DNA from: Bariatricus massiliensis
GTDB taxonomy: Bacteria; Bacillota; Clostridia; Lachnospirales; Lachnospiraceae
Length of the DNA: 64,000 nucleotides
Assembly (NCBI RefSeq): GCF_900086725.1
Contig: NZ_LT574836.1
Span: forward strand, 328,034-392,033
Reading direction: 5' to 3'
Positions 31,095 through 40,009 of the stretch are shown here, one piece after another. The translations under genes were made by a program, and so were the position numbers. Under the pieces are notes generated by a model. It was not told where the DNA came from, did not search any database, and was given only the letters and a program-made list of their open reading frames with translations. Each line of letters opens with the position of its first letter. The stretch's first letter is position 1.

Positions 31095-32154
31095 TTACCG
31101 CCTCCTCATCTTCAGATTCTGGTTTTTTCATAATTTGAATATCGAACGGGTCTACATGGATGCCGACCTCAGTACCTACCGGGAACATATCGGTGCTGTG
31201 GACGAGCCACTCATAATTATTGGCCGTGACTTCCATCTCGTAGTGAACACCTTTAAAAATGACATGGGTCACGATCCCCTGTAATGTACCTTCTTCCGGT
31301 TTCACCAAATCGATATCCTCTGGACGGATTACGGCATCTACAGGCTTGTTGCGGCCGAATCCGGTGTCCACACATGGAAAGTTCACGCCCACGATTTTAA
31401 CGAGTTTGTCTTCTACCATGATAGCGTCAAAGATGTTACTGTCTCCGATAAAGTCTGCCACAAAGGCATTTTCCGGTTCGTTGTAGATGTCTTCAGGAGT
31501 CCCAATCTGCTGAATGTAGCCCTGATTCATAACGACGATAGTGTCTGACATGGTTAGGGCTTCCTCTTGGTCGTGGGTCACATATATAAAAGTAATGCCC
31601 AATTCATTTTTAAGCCTGATCAGCTCGTACTGCATATCCTGCCGGAGTTTTAAATCCAATGCCCCCAGAGGTTCATCCAGAAGAAGCACTTTAGGTTCAT
31701 TTACAATGGCCCGGGCAATGGCGATTCGCTGCTGCTGGCCGCCGCTCAGAGAATCGGGGAGCCGTTCCTCGAATCCTTCAAGGTTCACCAGTTTTAACGC
31801 ATAACGTATTTTATCATTAATATAGCTTTGCGGTTTGTTTTTTATTTTCAGCCCGAAGGCAATATTTTCAGCAATCGTCATATGAGTGAAAAGGGCATAT
31901 TTTTGAAATACGGTATTCAGCTGTCTTTTGTTCGGGGCGATAGAAGTGATATCCTTTCCGTCAAAGATAACCTTGCCCTTGTCCGGTGTCTCAAAACCGC
32001 CCAATATGCGCAGAAGTGTAGTTTTTCCACATCCGCTGGGGCCCAGCAGGGTCAAGAATTCATTTTCGCGGATATATAGGTTTAATTCGTCCAGAACTAA
32101 ATTATCCCCGAAAGATTTTGAAACATCGATAATGTCAATTAATTTATTTGGCAT
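31081..32154 (-). CDS. potA: Spermidine/putrescine ABC transporter ATPase PotA
   Basis: 357 residues. Walker A GPSGCGKTTLLR (residues about 38-49), Q-loop VFQKYALF, signature LSGGQQQR (about 134-141), Walker B VLLLDEPLGALD and His-loop VTHDQ. The C-terminal part is a TOBE domain (about 280-350) typical of the PotA/MalK group. Energises polyamine import through PotB and PotC. Confidence 0.95.
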   Translation of the reverse strand: MPNKLIDIIDVSKSFGDNLVLDELNLYIRENEFLTLLGPSGCGKTTLLRILGGFETPDKGKVIFDGKDITSIAPNKRQLNTVFQKYALFTHMTIAENIAFGLKIKNKPQSYINDKIRYALKLVNLEGFEERLPDSLSGGQQQRIAIARAIVNEPKVLLLDEPLGALDLKLRQDMQYELIRLKNELGITFIYVTHDQEEALTMSDTIVVMNQGYIQQIGTPEDIYNEPENAFVADFIGDSNIFDAIMVEDKLVKIVGVNFPCVDTGFGRNKPVDAVIRPEDIDLVKPEEGTLQGIVTHVIFKGVHYEMEVTANNYEWLVHSTDMFPVGTEVGIHVDPFDIQIMKKPESEDEEAVSVEE

Positions 32155-32181
32155 TGGTTAGTCCTCCTTAGAATATATTTA

Positions 32182-32721
32182 TCAAAAACTCGGCGGAGTG
32201 CTGACCCAGATGAGTCTTGCCCCGGAGGAAGCAGAAGCTTCAATATAGTGCTTGGCATGGGGAGTAAAATAGAAGGCTTCCCCCTTTTTGGCCTTGTATA
32301 CTTTTTTACCGACATGGATTTTCACGGAACCCTGCAGGACGTATCCGAATTCTTCGCCCTCATGGGGAATATCGGGGTAGGTAGAGCCGCCGGGACTTAA
32401 AGTCAGGCGGATGGGCTCCATCATATTGCGCTGGGCGTTTGGAATTATCCATTCTATTTTGTTGGATAAATCAGAATCAATCTTTTCAAAAAAGTCTTCT
32501 TCACCAAATACAACTTGTTCTTCTTCGTCTTCGCTGAAAAACTCGTTCAGATTTGTGCCCAGACATTGAAGAATGTCCACCAGAGTAGCGATGGAAGGAG
32601 AGGTCAGGTCCCGTTCCAGCTGGGAGATGAATCCCTTGGAAAGCTCGCAGCGGTCTGCAAGTTCCTCCTGCGTCAGGTCTTTGGCAATCCGCAGTTCTTT
32701 TAATTTGTGCCCAATATTCAT
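32182..32721 (-). CDS. XRE-cupin regulator of the polyamine transporter (PuuR-like)
   Basis: 179 residues: HTH at 5-60 (LKELRIAKDLTQEELADRCELSKGFISQLERD) and a C-terminal cupin_2 domain (about 110-175; GGSTYPDIPHEGEEFGYVLQGSVKI and FYFTPHAKHY). Such proteins sense a small ligand, here probably a polyamine. It is the first gene of the pot operon, 27 bases from potA. A 15-base palindrome between its promoter and start is a likely self-operator. Confidence 0.9.
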   Translation of the reverse strand: MNIGHKLKELRIAKDLTQEELADRCELSKGFISQLERDLTSPSIATLVDILQCLGTNLNEFFSEDEEEQVVFGEEDFFEKIDSDLSNKIEWIIPNAQRNMMEPIRLTLSPGGSTYPDIPHEGEEFGYVLQGSVKIHVGKKVYKAKKGEAFYFTPHAKHYIEASASSGARLIWVSTPPSF

Positions 32722-32755
32722 AAATCCGCCCCTTTCTCGTCTGTGAAAGTAAAAA

Positions 32756-32770
32756 TAAACTCAAAGTTTA
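32756..32770 (-). promoter_or_regulatory. Palindromic operator before the pot operon regulator
   Basis: TAAACTCAAAGTTTA, a perfect 6-base inverted repeat with a 3-base centre, located between the promoter and the start codon; fits a repressor site. Confidence 0.55.
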
Positions 32771-32798
32771 GTATTTCTATACAATACATGCAAAAATC

Positions 32799-32826
32799 AT
32801 TATACAGCATTCCTGCAAAAAAGCAA
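32799..32826 (-). promoter_or_regulatory. Promoter of the pot operon
   Basis: On the minus strand TTGCTT (32821-32826), 16-base spacer, TATAAT (32799-32804), about 80 bases before the regulator start. Confidence 0.6.
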
Positions 32827-32914
32827 GAGTTTTTTGGCTTAAATTGACGCGGCCGGGAAAAGGTTTCCTCGATTGTTGTTTTGCGCGGTGGACGTATGTT
32901 TCCTACACATAAAA

Positions 32915-32966
32915 TATCCCCCTCAAGTAGAACAGGGGCATTTACCTTGTCTACTTAAGGGGGAAT
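32915..32966 (-). terminator. Terminator between the GNAT gene and the pot operon
   Basis: Stem CCCCCT-c-AAGTAGA / TCTACTT-a-AGGGGG. On the minus strand it is followed by ATATTTTAT, consistent with ending the GNAT transcript. Confidence 0.65.
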
Positions 32967-33016
32967 AACACCAGAAAGGAATCACTCTTATTTCTGTACT
33001 TCCTTATTGAAAAAGA

Positions 33017-33565
33017 TTATAATTTCCTCATCATCCAGAGTGCGTCGGCATAGCTGCCGTCAGAATATTTCATATTATCAGGGAAGGCCCCATAGGCTTT
33101 GAAGCCTAGATTTTCGTACAGGCCGAGAGCATTTGCGTTGTCTTTGACGACTTCTAGCTCGGCTTGTTCGTAACCGGCAGCTTTTGCTGTTGTGAGTATA
33201 GTTTCCAGCATGATTTTCCCGATTCCACAGCCACAGTATTTTTGATATAAGGCGATTGCGACTTCGCAGCGGTGTGAATATCTTCTGTAGTTTCCAATAC
33301 TCATCAGGGAGCAGTTCCCGATATGCTCTGTGCCTGTTGTGGCGATTAACATCAGCTCTCTTTCGCTGTCAAGGAGGCTTTCGATAAAGCGTTCTTCCTG
33401 CTCCACGGTCATATTGAATTCATCCGGCTCTCTGACGAGGTATGGTGTTTCGGCAGTTGTCGCTTTCATATAATGAATCAGGGCAGGGGCATCTGATATA
33501 TCTGCGTTCCGCAGCGTGATCGTCCGTCCTGTTTTATCTTTTACTTCTAAAGGTCCAAACTTCAT
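33017..33565 (-). CDS. GNAT-family N-acetyltransferase
   Basis: 182 residues, single acetyltransferase domain. The acetyl-CoA site is seen in VAIALYQKYCGCGIGKIMLETIL (Gly-rich Q/RxxGxG/A variant) and the C-terminal ALGLYENLGFKAYG. N-terminal ITLRNADISDAPAL is typical for the Rim-like branch. Substrate unknown. Lies alone between aroC and a terminator on the same strand. Confidence 0.88.
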   Translation of the reverse strand: MKFGPLEVKDKTGRTITLRNADISDAPALIHYMKATTAETPYLVREPDEFNMTVEQEERFIESLLDSERELMLIATTGTEHIGNCSLMSIGNYRRYSHRCEVAIALYQKYCGCGIGKIMLETILTTAKAAGYEQAELEVVKDNANALGLYENLGFKAYGAFPDNMKYSDGSYADALWMMRKL

Positions 33566-33594
33566 AGTCTTTGCTCCTTTTCCTGTTTATCTGC

Positions 33595-34692
33595 TTATTT
33601 ATAGAAACGCACCAGTGAGTCCATGCGTGCCGTCATGTTGCTCATCAGCAGGTCAGCGACAGTCAGTGCGGCCATGGATTCTACGACCACCACGGCCCGG
33701 GGGACGATGACAGGGTCGTGGCGTCCTTTGATGACAAGGGAGATGTCCCGTCCATTTTTGTCCACGGAATTCTGTGGCTGTGAGATGGAGGGAGTAGGCT
33801 TTACCGCGGCGCGGAAGACAATGGGGGTGCCGTCGCTCATGCCGCCCAAGGTTCCGCCGGAGTGGTTGCTCGCTTTTTGAATACATCCGTTTTCCGAGCG
33901 AAAACAGTCGTTGTTGCCGCTTCCCCTTGCGGCACCCGCCTGAAAACCATCGCCAATCTCAAAACCTTTTACTGCTCCGATAGAGAGTATGCTCTTGGCC
34001 AAAGAGGCGTCCAGCTTATCGAAGACAGGATCCCCGATGCCGGCAGGTATGCCGTTTATGGTACATTCAATCACACCGCCGGATGAATCCTGAGCGGATA
34101 TACATTCTTTTAAATATGCTTCCGCCTCTAGGGCAAGGTCAGCATTCGGCATATAGAGTGGATTCTTGTACAGTTCTTCAAAATCATAATCCGTCTCGGG
34201 GACGATTATAGGCCCGATGGCTTTTGTGTAAGCCTGAATGTGTATACCCAGTTCGGAGAGCATTTTGGCCGCCACAGCGCCTGCGGCAACGCGTCCTATT
34301 GTCTCGCGGCCGGAGGAACGTCCGCCTCCCCGGTAATCCCGGAAGCCGTATTTCATATCAAAGGTGTAATCTGCATGGCCGGGCCGATAACTGTCCATAA
34401 TATTACTATAGTCGTGCGAACGTTGATCCTGATTGCGTATCAGGATAGAAATAGGACAGCCGGTGGTGCGTCCCTCAAATACACCGGAGAGTATCTCTGC
34501 TGTGTCGCCCTCTTGGCGGCTGGTAGTATATCTGCTCTGACCGGGTTTCCTTCTATCTAAGTAAATCTGGATATCCTCCTCCGTCAAAGGAAGTCCTGCG
34601 GGACAGCCGTCAATCACGACTCCGATTCCCTTGCCGTGTGATTCGCCCCAGGTTGAAATCTGAAATAATCTGCCGTAAATCGAACCTGCCAT
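33595..34692 (-). CDS. aroC: Chorismate synthase
   Basis: 365 residues from ATG (CAT at 34690-34692, MAGSIYGRLF); an upstream TTG in frame is possible. Motifs: STWGESHGKGIGVVIDGCPAGL, YRPGHADYTFDMKYGFRDYRGGGRSSGRET and the C-terminal GRHDPVIVPRAVVVVESMAAL. Converts EPSP to chorismate with reduced FMN, the final step of the shikimate pathway whose earlier genes are at 54-58 kb; this gene is not in that cluster. Confidence 0.95.
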   Translation of the reverse strand: MAGSIYGRLFQISTWGESHGKGIGVVIDGCPAGLPLTEEDIQIYLDRRKPGQSRYTTSRQEGDTAEILSGVFEGRTTGCPISILIRNQDQRSHDYSNIMDSYRPGHADYTFDMKYGFRDYRGGGRSSGRETIGRVAAGAVAAKMLSELGIHIQAYTKAIGPIIVPETDYDFEELYKNPLYMPNADLALEAEAYLKECISAQDSSGGVIECTINGIPAGIGDPVFDKLDASLAKSILSIGAVKGFEIGDGFQAGAARGSGNNDCFRSENGCIQKASNHSGGTLGGMSDGTPIVFRAAVKPTPSISQPQNSVDKNGRDISLVIKGRHDPVIVPRAVVVVESMAALTVADLLMSNMTARMDSLVRFYK

Positions 34693-34810
34693 AATGTTTA
34701 CCAAGCCTTTCTTTTTTGTTAAAAACCATTATAAAGGAAGATTTCACAGGAAACAAGTAGGGATTCAGAAGAAAATTAATACAAAGTTAAGGAAATTTAA
34801 GAGATTTGTG

Positions 34811-34840
34811 TTGTATTTAGTGGTGGATTCGTATTATAAT
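34811..34840 (+). promoter_or_regulatory. Promoter of the L,D-transpeptidase gene
   Basis: TTGTAT (34811-34816), 18-base spacer, TATAAT (34835-34840), 37 bases before the ATG. Confidence 0.55.
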
Positions 34841-34877
34841 TACGACATATTGAGTTTATAAGGGAGTTTATATCTAA

Positions 34878-36845
34878 ATGAGCGAAAGCAGAAAAAATGA
34901 TAAGAATCTGAATGAGTTTCCAGAAAGCTCTGAGGAAATTATGCAGGAAACATTAAAAGGTATTTTTGAAGAGGTGAACGCGGCAGATGAAGAAGAAAGA
35001 GAAGGAGTCGATCCTGAAGGGGAAGTCGATGAAGAAGCCATCAGGGAAGTGTCAGAAGCGCTCCGGGAACAAACACCGGATACTTCAGTCGATACTTTAT
35101 CTGGGAATGATTTGGATTCTGAGACAGCCGCAGACGAAGATAAACAGGCTGAAGAAGCGGATGCATCTGAGCCGGTAGAGGAGAAGCCACAGCTGGACGG
35201 CGATGATACAGAGCTAGATCTGCATGTAGATGACGCGGAAGAAGCAGAGTTCAATCTGCATGTGGATGACGCGGAAGATACAGAGCTTGGCCTGCATGCG
35301 GACGACGCAGAGGACATGGAGCCGCAGCTGGACGCGGGAGACGCGGAGGACATGGAGCCGGTTCTGGATAGTGAGGACGGCGAGGAGTTCGAGGACGAAG
35401 ACTTTGAGGAGGAAGAGCCGCTCTCCGAAGAAGAGAAGGCCTTGCGCCGCAAAAAGAGAAAAAAGGTGCTGGGCATTGTGTTTGGCTCTATTTTTGGTGT
35501 GATTGCGGTGGCATATCTTGGACTCAGCATATTTTTTATGAGCCACTTTTACTTTAATACCACAATCAACGGCGTTGATTTTTCTGCTAAATCGGTAGAA
35601 AATGTAGAAAGTTATATGGAGCGCCAAGTACAGGACTACGAGCTGGATTTGAAGGAGTCTGACGGTGGGATTGAGATTATTAAAGGAACAGATATTGATC
35701 TTAAATACGAAAAGGGAGACGAGCTCACTAAGCTTATGAAGAAGCAGAACCCGTTCCTCTGGCCGAAGAGTCTTTGGGAGAAGCCTGAAATCACAGCGTC
35801 TGTCGGTGTATCCTTCGATGAAGCGAAGCTGAATTCGGTGATAGACGGTCTGGACTGCATGGTGGCTGAAAATCAAGTGGCCCCTGAGATGGCTAAGCCC
35901 GAATTTGACGGCAATGAGTTTGTTGTCAAGCCGGAAGTGGTGGGAAGTACGATTGAGAATGAGACATTCAAGGCTAAAGCGAAAGAATATATTGGCGGAT
36001 TCCGTCCAACGATGGATATGACGGAAGAAGGATGTTATGTCAAACCTAAATATACTTCAGAGTCTCAGGAAGTAGCGGACGCATGCGCCAATATGAATAA
36101 GTATATGACTGCAAGTATTACTTATACATTTGGGTCTGCGACGGAAGTTGTAGATAAAGCCTTGATTTCTCAATGGCTTACGACGGACGATAATATGGCT
36201 GTCACATTTAACACAGACGCGGTATCGGAATATATTCAGACATTGGCGAGCAAATACAACACATACAAGGCACAGCGTACCTTTACTTCTGGAAACGGCA
36301 ACAGTGTTTCCGTGGAAGGCGGGGACTATGGTTGGATTATCGACAAGGATGCGGAGTATGAGGCGCTGGTGGCCAGTATTCAGAACGGGGAGGTAGTGAC
36401 AAAAGAGCCGGCATATTCACAGACGGCGGCTAGCCATGACGGAGCTGACTGGGGCACCACTTATGTGGAGGTCGATTTGACAAACCAGTATATGTGGCTG
36501 TTCGTCAATGGCGCAGTTGTTACCAGTGGGCCGATCGTTACCGGGAAACCGAGTGCGGGGGATGCGACGCCACAGGGAGTATACTATATCAAGTACACAC
36601 AGAGAAATGCGACGCTTCGAGGACCTAAGAAACCGGATGGTTCTTATGAATGGGAATCGCCTGTATCTTTCTGGATGCCGTTTAACGGTGGAATCGGACT
36701 TCACGATGCGCCGTGGCAGGCTGCATTTGGCGGTGGAAGATATCTGACTCATGGCTCTCATGGCTGTGTGAATCTGCAGTACAATGTGGCGCAGACCACA
36801 TTTAACAATGTGCAGTCCGGCACACCGGTTGTCTGTCACTATTAG
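34878..36845 (+). CDS. Membrane-anchored L,D-transpeptidase (YkuD) with acidic repeat region
   Basis: 655 residues. The N-terminal 190 residues are highly acidic and repetitive, with near-copies of LHVDDAEEAE/LHADDAEDME, followed by a basic stop and one membrane helix (IVFGSIFGVIAVAYLGLSIFF, about 197-217). Outside come peptidoglycan-binding (PG_binding_4-like) modules and, at the C-terminus (about 535-655), the YkuD domain with its catalytic motif HDAPW...HGSHGCVNL; the catalytic Cys is in SHGCVN. It forms 3-3 peptidoglycan cross-links or anchors proteins to the wall. The cytoplasmic acidic tail is unusual and could bind Mg2+ or partner proteins. Confidence 0.9.
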   Translation: MSESRKNDKNLNEFPESSEEIMQETLKGIFEEVNAADEEEREGVDPEGEVDEEAIREVSEALREQTPDTSVDTLSGNDLDSETAADEDKQAEEADASEPVEEKPQLDGDDTELDLHVDDAEEAEFNLHVDDAEDTELGLHADDAEDMEPQLDAGDAEDMEPVLDSEDGEEFEDEDFEEEEPLSEEEKALRRKKRKKVLGIVFGSIFGVIAVAYLGLSIFFMSHFYFNTTINGVDFSAKSVENVESYMERQVQDYELDLKESDGGIEIIKGTDIDLKYEKGDELTKLMKKQNPFLWPKSLWEKPEITASVGVSFDEAKLNSVIDGLDCMVAENQVAPEMAKPEFDGNEFVVKPEVVGSTIENETFKAKAKEYIGGFRPTMDMTEEGCYVKPKYTSESQEVADACANMNKYMTASITYTFGSATEVVDKALISQWLTTDDNMAVTFNTDAVSEYIQTLASKYNTYKAQRTFTSGNGNSVSVEGGDYGWIIDKDAEYEALVASIQNGEVVTKEPAYSQTAASHDGADWGTTYVEVDLTNQYMWLFVNGAVVTSGPIVTGKPSAGDATPQGVYYIKYTQRNATLRGPKKPDGSYEWESPVSFWMPFNGGIGLHDAPWQAAFGGGRYLTHGSHGCVNLQYNVAQTTFNNVQSGTPVVCHY

Positions 36846-36857
36846 GAGTAAGATACA

Positions 36858-37991
36858 ATGTATGAATTGATAAAAAGAGACGGTCTGGCCAAAAGGGGCA
36901 GACTGCACACGGTACATGGGGTCGTCGAGACCCCTGTATTTATGAATGTAGGAACTGCCGCAGCTATTAAAGGCGCGGTCTCCACAGTGGATTTGAAAGA
37001 AATAAAAACTCAGGTAGAGCTCTCGAATACGTACCACCTGCATGTGCGTCCCGGTGATGAGACTGTGAAAAAGCTGGGGGGCATTCATAAATTTATGGTA
37101 TGGGACAGGCCTGTCCTTACGGATTCCGGCGGATTTCAAGTTTTTTCGCTGGCGGGGCTGCGTAAAATTAAAGAAGAAGGAGTTTACTTTAATTCTCATA
37201 TTGATGGAAGAAAGATATTTATGGGGCCGGAGGAGAGCATGCGGATTCAGTCCAATCTTGCCTCTACGATAGCGATGGCGTTCGACGAGTGTCCTTCCAG
37301 TGTGGCAACCAGAGAGTATATGGAGCGGTCGGTGCAGCGTACCACAAGGTGGCTGGCCAGATGTAAGGCAGAAATGGCAAGGCTCAATTCGCTGGAGGAT
37401 ACCATCAATCCGCATCAGCTCTTGTTTGGCATCAATCAGGGGGGCATTTACGAGGACATCAGGAAAGAGCATGCACAGCAGATTGTAGAGATGGACTTGG
37501 ACGGCTACGCTGTGGGCGGGCTGGCGGTCGGGGAGTCTCACGAAGAGATGTACCGCATACTGGAAGAGACCGTCCCATATCTGCCTGTGGACAAGCCCAC
37601 CTATCTTATGGGAGTAGGAACACCGGCTAATATTTTGGAGGCGGTAGACCGGGGCGTGGACTTTTTTGACTGTGTATATCCGAGCAGGAACGGAAGGCAC
37701 GGGCATGTATATACGAACCACGGTAAGCTGAATTTATTCAATGCAAAATATGAGCTGGATTCCCGTCCAATCGAGGAAGGATGCCAGTGCCCGGCCTGCA
37801 GGACTTACTCCAGAGCGTATATCAGGCACTTGCTAAAGGCGAAGGAGATGCTGGGGATGAGGCTGTGTGTGCTTCATAATCTGTATTACTATAATACCTT
37901 GATGGAAGAGATACGAGCAGCTATTGAAGCCGGGGATTATAAAGAATTTAAGAGACAAAAGCTATCCGATTTAGCGAATCCGCTGGATTAG
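36858..37991 (+). CDS. tgt: Queuine tRNA-ribosyltransferase
   Basis: 377 residues. Catalytic Asp in LTDSGGFQVFSL, second Asp in VDFFDCVYPSRNGRHGHVYT and the zinc site CQCPACRTYSRAYIRHL (CxCxxC...H). Exchanges G34 of Asn/Asp/His/Tyr tRNAs for preQ1 or a derivative. Starts at ATG behind TAGGAGTAAG, 12 bases after the L,D-transpeptidase stop, and precedes yajC, a frequent neighbour. Confidence 0.95.
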   Translation: MYELIKRDGLAKRGRLHTVHGVVETPVFMNVGTAAAIKGAVSTVDLKEIKTQVELSNTYHLHVRPGDETVKKLGGIHKFMVWDRPVLTDSGGFQVFSLAGLRKIKEEGVYFNSHIDGRKIFMGPEESMRIQSNLASTIAMAFDECPSSVATREYMERSVQRTTRWLARCKAEMARLNSLEDTINPHQLLFGINQGGIYEDIRKEHAQQIVEMDLDGYAVGGLAVGESHEEMYRILEETVPYLPVDKPTYLMGVGTPANILEAVDRGVDFFDCVYPSRNGRHGHVYTNHGKLNLFNAKYELDSRPIEEGCQCPACRTYSRAYIRHLLKAKEMLGMRLCVLHNLYYYNTLMEEIRAAIEAGDYKEFKRQKLSDLANPLD

Positions 37992-38025
37992 AAAAGAAAA
38001 ATTTTCTAAAATCGGTAAAATTATC

Positions 38026-38054
38026 TTGATGTAATAGTCATTATTGTGTATGAT
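38026..38054 (+). promoter_or_regulatory. yajC promoter
   Basis: TTGATG (38026-38031), 17-base spacer, TATGAT (38049-38054), 36 bases before the ATG. Confidence 0.55.
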
Positions 38055-38089
38055 AGCAATAGTGCTTATGAGTTTTAGGAGGAAAGAAT

Positions 38090-38395
38090 ATGAATTACAC
38101 ATTAGCAGCATCTATTTTTAATAATCCGATTACAATTATTCTCTTTTATGTAGTAATTTTAGGTGGATTCTGGTGGTTATTGATGAGACCGCAGAAGAAG
38201 GAGCAGAAGAGGCTACAGCTTATGCTTTCTGAGATGGAAGTGGGAGACACTGTCCTGACAACAAGCGGATTCTACGGTGTTGTCATCGACATTACGGATG
38301 AAGACGTTATTGTAGAATTCGGCAACAACAAGAACTGCCGTATTCCAATGCAGAAGCAGGCAATCATGCAGGTTGAGAAAGCGAATGCGAATTAA
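38090..38395 (+). CDS. yajC: Preprotein translocase subunit YajC
   Basis: 101 residues with one N-terminal membrane helix (PITIILFYVVILGGFWWLLM, about 11-30) and the family motif LMRPQKKEQKRLQLMLSEMEVGDTVLTTSGFYGVV. Accessory part of the SecDF complex. Good RBS AGGAGG. Ends in a strong terminator that also carries the next promoter. Confidence 0.93.
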   Translation: MNYTLAASIFNNPITIILFYVVILGGFWWLLMRPQKKEQKRLQLMLSEMEVGDTVLTTSGFYGVVIDITDEDVIVEFGNNKNCRIPMQKQAIMQVEKANAN

Positions 38396-38409
38396 TCAGT
38401 GAGGTTGGA

Positions 38410-38440
38410 AAAAGCATTGCATATTTTGTGCAATGCTTTT
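38410..38440 (+). terminator. yajC terminator
   Basis: Perfect 12-base stem AAAAGCATTGCA / TGCAATGCTTTT with a 7-base loop, ending in a T-run. Confidence 0.85.
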
Positions 38441-38445
38441 ATAAT
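38417..38445 (+). promoter_or_regulatory. malQ operon promoter embedded in the yajC terminator
   Basis: TTGCAT (38417-38422), 17-base spacer, TATAAT (38440-38445). The -35 lies in the left arm and loop of the terminator hairpin and the -10 begins in its T-run. Confidence 0.65.
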
Positions 38446-38449
38446 ATAG

Positions 38450-38483
38450 CTATTGGAAACGTTACCGATAACGTTTCCAATAG
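38450..38483 (+). promoter_or_regulatory. 34-base palindromic operator for the LacI-type regulator
   Basis: CTATTGGAAACGTTA and TAACGTTTCCAATAG, a perfect inverted repeat around CCGA, starting 4 bases after the -10. It contains GAAACGTT-type LacI-family half-sites. The regulator gene is second in the operon, so autoregulation is likely. Confidence 0.8.
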
Positions 38484-38500
38484 AAAAGAGGTGTCAGATG

Positions 38501-40003
38501 ATGAAAAGAGCGAGTGGAGTTCTGCTGCCGGTGGCGAGCCTGCCTTCCGAGTATGGAATCGGGGCATTTTCGAAAGAGGCGTATAAATTCGTGAAGATGC
38601 TGAAAAAGGCTGGACAGAGCTATTGGCAGATTCTTCCTCTTGGGCCGACTGGATATGGGGATTCTCCTTATCAGTCTTTTTCAACTTTTGCAGGCAATCC
38701 GTATTTTATTGATTTGAATACACTGGTGAAAAAGGGCTGGCTGAAGCAGAAAGAGTGTGATAAATGTGATTTTGGAAAGGACAGCAGTTCTATAGATTAT
38801 GGAAGACTTTATAAGGAGCGGTTCAAACTATTAAAAAAGGCGTTCGGGCGCAGTAAAGCTGCGGAGGATGATGCATTTCAGAAGTTTTGTGAAAAGCATG
38901 AGGAATGGCTGGAAGATTATGCGATGTTCATGGTCCTGAAAGAACAGCACGAGGGGAAAAGCTGGAGTGAATGGGAGGAGCCATATCGGATGCGGGATGC
39001 GGAAACTTTGGCAGGATTTAAAGCTCTCCACGGGGAGGATTTGATGTTCTACCAGTTTCTCCAGTATGAATTTATGGAACAGTGGATGAGGCTGAAGGCG
39101 TTTGCCAACGAGAGGGGGATTCAGATTATCGGAGATATTCCAATCTATGTGGCTTTTGACAGCGCGGACAGCTGGGCAAATCCGGAGCTGTTCCAGTTCG
39201 GCGAGGACAGGATGCCGGTGAAGGTGGCCGGATGCCCGCCGGACGCGTTTAGTGAGACGGGACAGCTTTGGGGGAATCCGCTTTACGATTGGAAGTATCA
39301 CAAATCGACGGGATACCGCTGGTGGATACATAGGATTGCTCACTGTGCAGAGTTGTACGATGTGGTACGAATCGACCATTTCAGGGGATTTGACGAGTAC
39401 TACGCGATTCCTTACGGCGACCCTACGGCTGAATTTGGTGAATGGGAAGAAGGGCCGGGGCTGGATTTGTTCCGCACAGTAAAGAGAAGGCTAGGGGACA
39501 TCAAGATAATAGCGGAGGATTTGGGATTTCTTACGGATTCTGTTCTTCGCATGGTGGAGGAATCGGGGTATCCGGGGATGAAGGTGTTAGAATTTGCCTT
39601 TGATTCCAGAGAGCCGAGCAACTATTTGCCTCATAATTATTCTAAAAACTGTGTTGTCTACACGGGAACCCATGACAATGAAACTTTGGCGGGCTGGTAT
39701 CAGAACTTGAAGAAAGCGGATAAAAAGTTTGCATGGAAATATATGGGCAAGGAGCCGCTTAAGAGGAAGGACGCTGTATGGGAAATCATCCGTCTTGCCC
39801 ATGCGAGTACTGCGGATACATGTATTATACCAATGCAGGATTATCTCTGCTTGGGAAATGAGGCCAGAATCAATGAGCCGTCCACGCTGGGCGGGAATTG
39901 GACTTGGCGGCTCAAGAAGGGAGCGGTGCCGGAAGAGCTGGTAAAAAGGATGCGGGAGATTACAGAACTGTACGGCAGGCTGCCGGGAGAAAGGGAGCAG
40001 TAA
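38501..40003 (+). CDS. malQ: 4-alpha-glucanotransferase (amylomaltase)
   Basis: 500 residues from ATG 38501 (38498 ATG also possible), behind AGAGGTG. GH77 family: SGVLLPVASLPSEYGIGAFS at the start, PTGYGDSPYQSFSTFAGNPYFID, catalytic nucleophile Asp in VVRIDHFRGFDEYYAIP and acid/base Glu in IIAEDLGFLT. Moves maltooligosyl units, making longer chains for the phosphorylase encoded third in the operon. Confidence 0.95.
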   Translation: MKRASGVLLPVASLPSEYGIGAFSKEAYKFVKMLKKAGQSYWQILPLGPTGYGDSPYQSFSTFAGNPYFIDLNTLVKKGWLKQKECDKCDFGKDSSSIDYGRLYKERFKLLKKAFGRSKAAEDDAFQKFCEKHEEWLEDYAMFMVLKEQHEGKSWSEWEEPYRMRDAETLAGFKALHGEDLMFYQFLQYEFMEQWMRLKAFANERGIQIIGDIPIYVAFDSADSWANPELFQFGEDRMPVKVAGCPPDAFSETGQLWGNPLYDWKYHKSTGYRWWIHRIAHCAELYDVVRIDHFRGFDEYYAIPYGDPTAEFGEWEEGPGLDLFRTVKRRLGDIKIIAEDLGFLTDSVLRMVEESGYPGMKVLEFAFDSREPSNYLPHNYSKNCVVYTGTHDNETLAGWYQNLKKADKKFAWKYMGKEPLKRKDAVWEIIRLAHASTADTCIIPMQDYLCLGNEARINEPSTLGGNWTWRLKKGAVPEELVKRMREITELYGRLPGEREQ

Positions 40004-40009
40004 TAGATT

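Noticed and set aside
36417..37721. 434-residue minus-strand ORF across the L,D-transpeptidase and tgt genes
   Set aside because: It runs antisense through two clear genes, lacks a recognisable domain and its composition is shadow-like.
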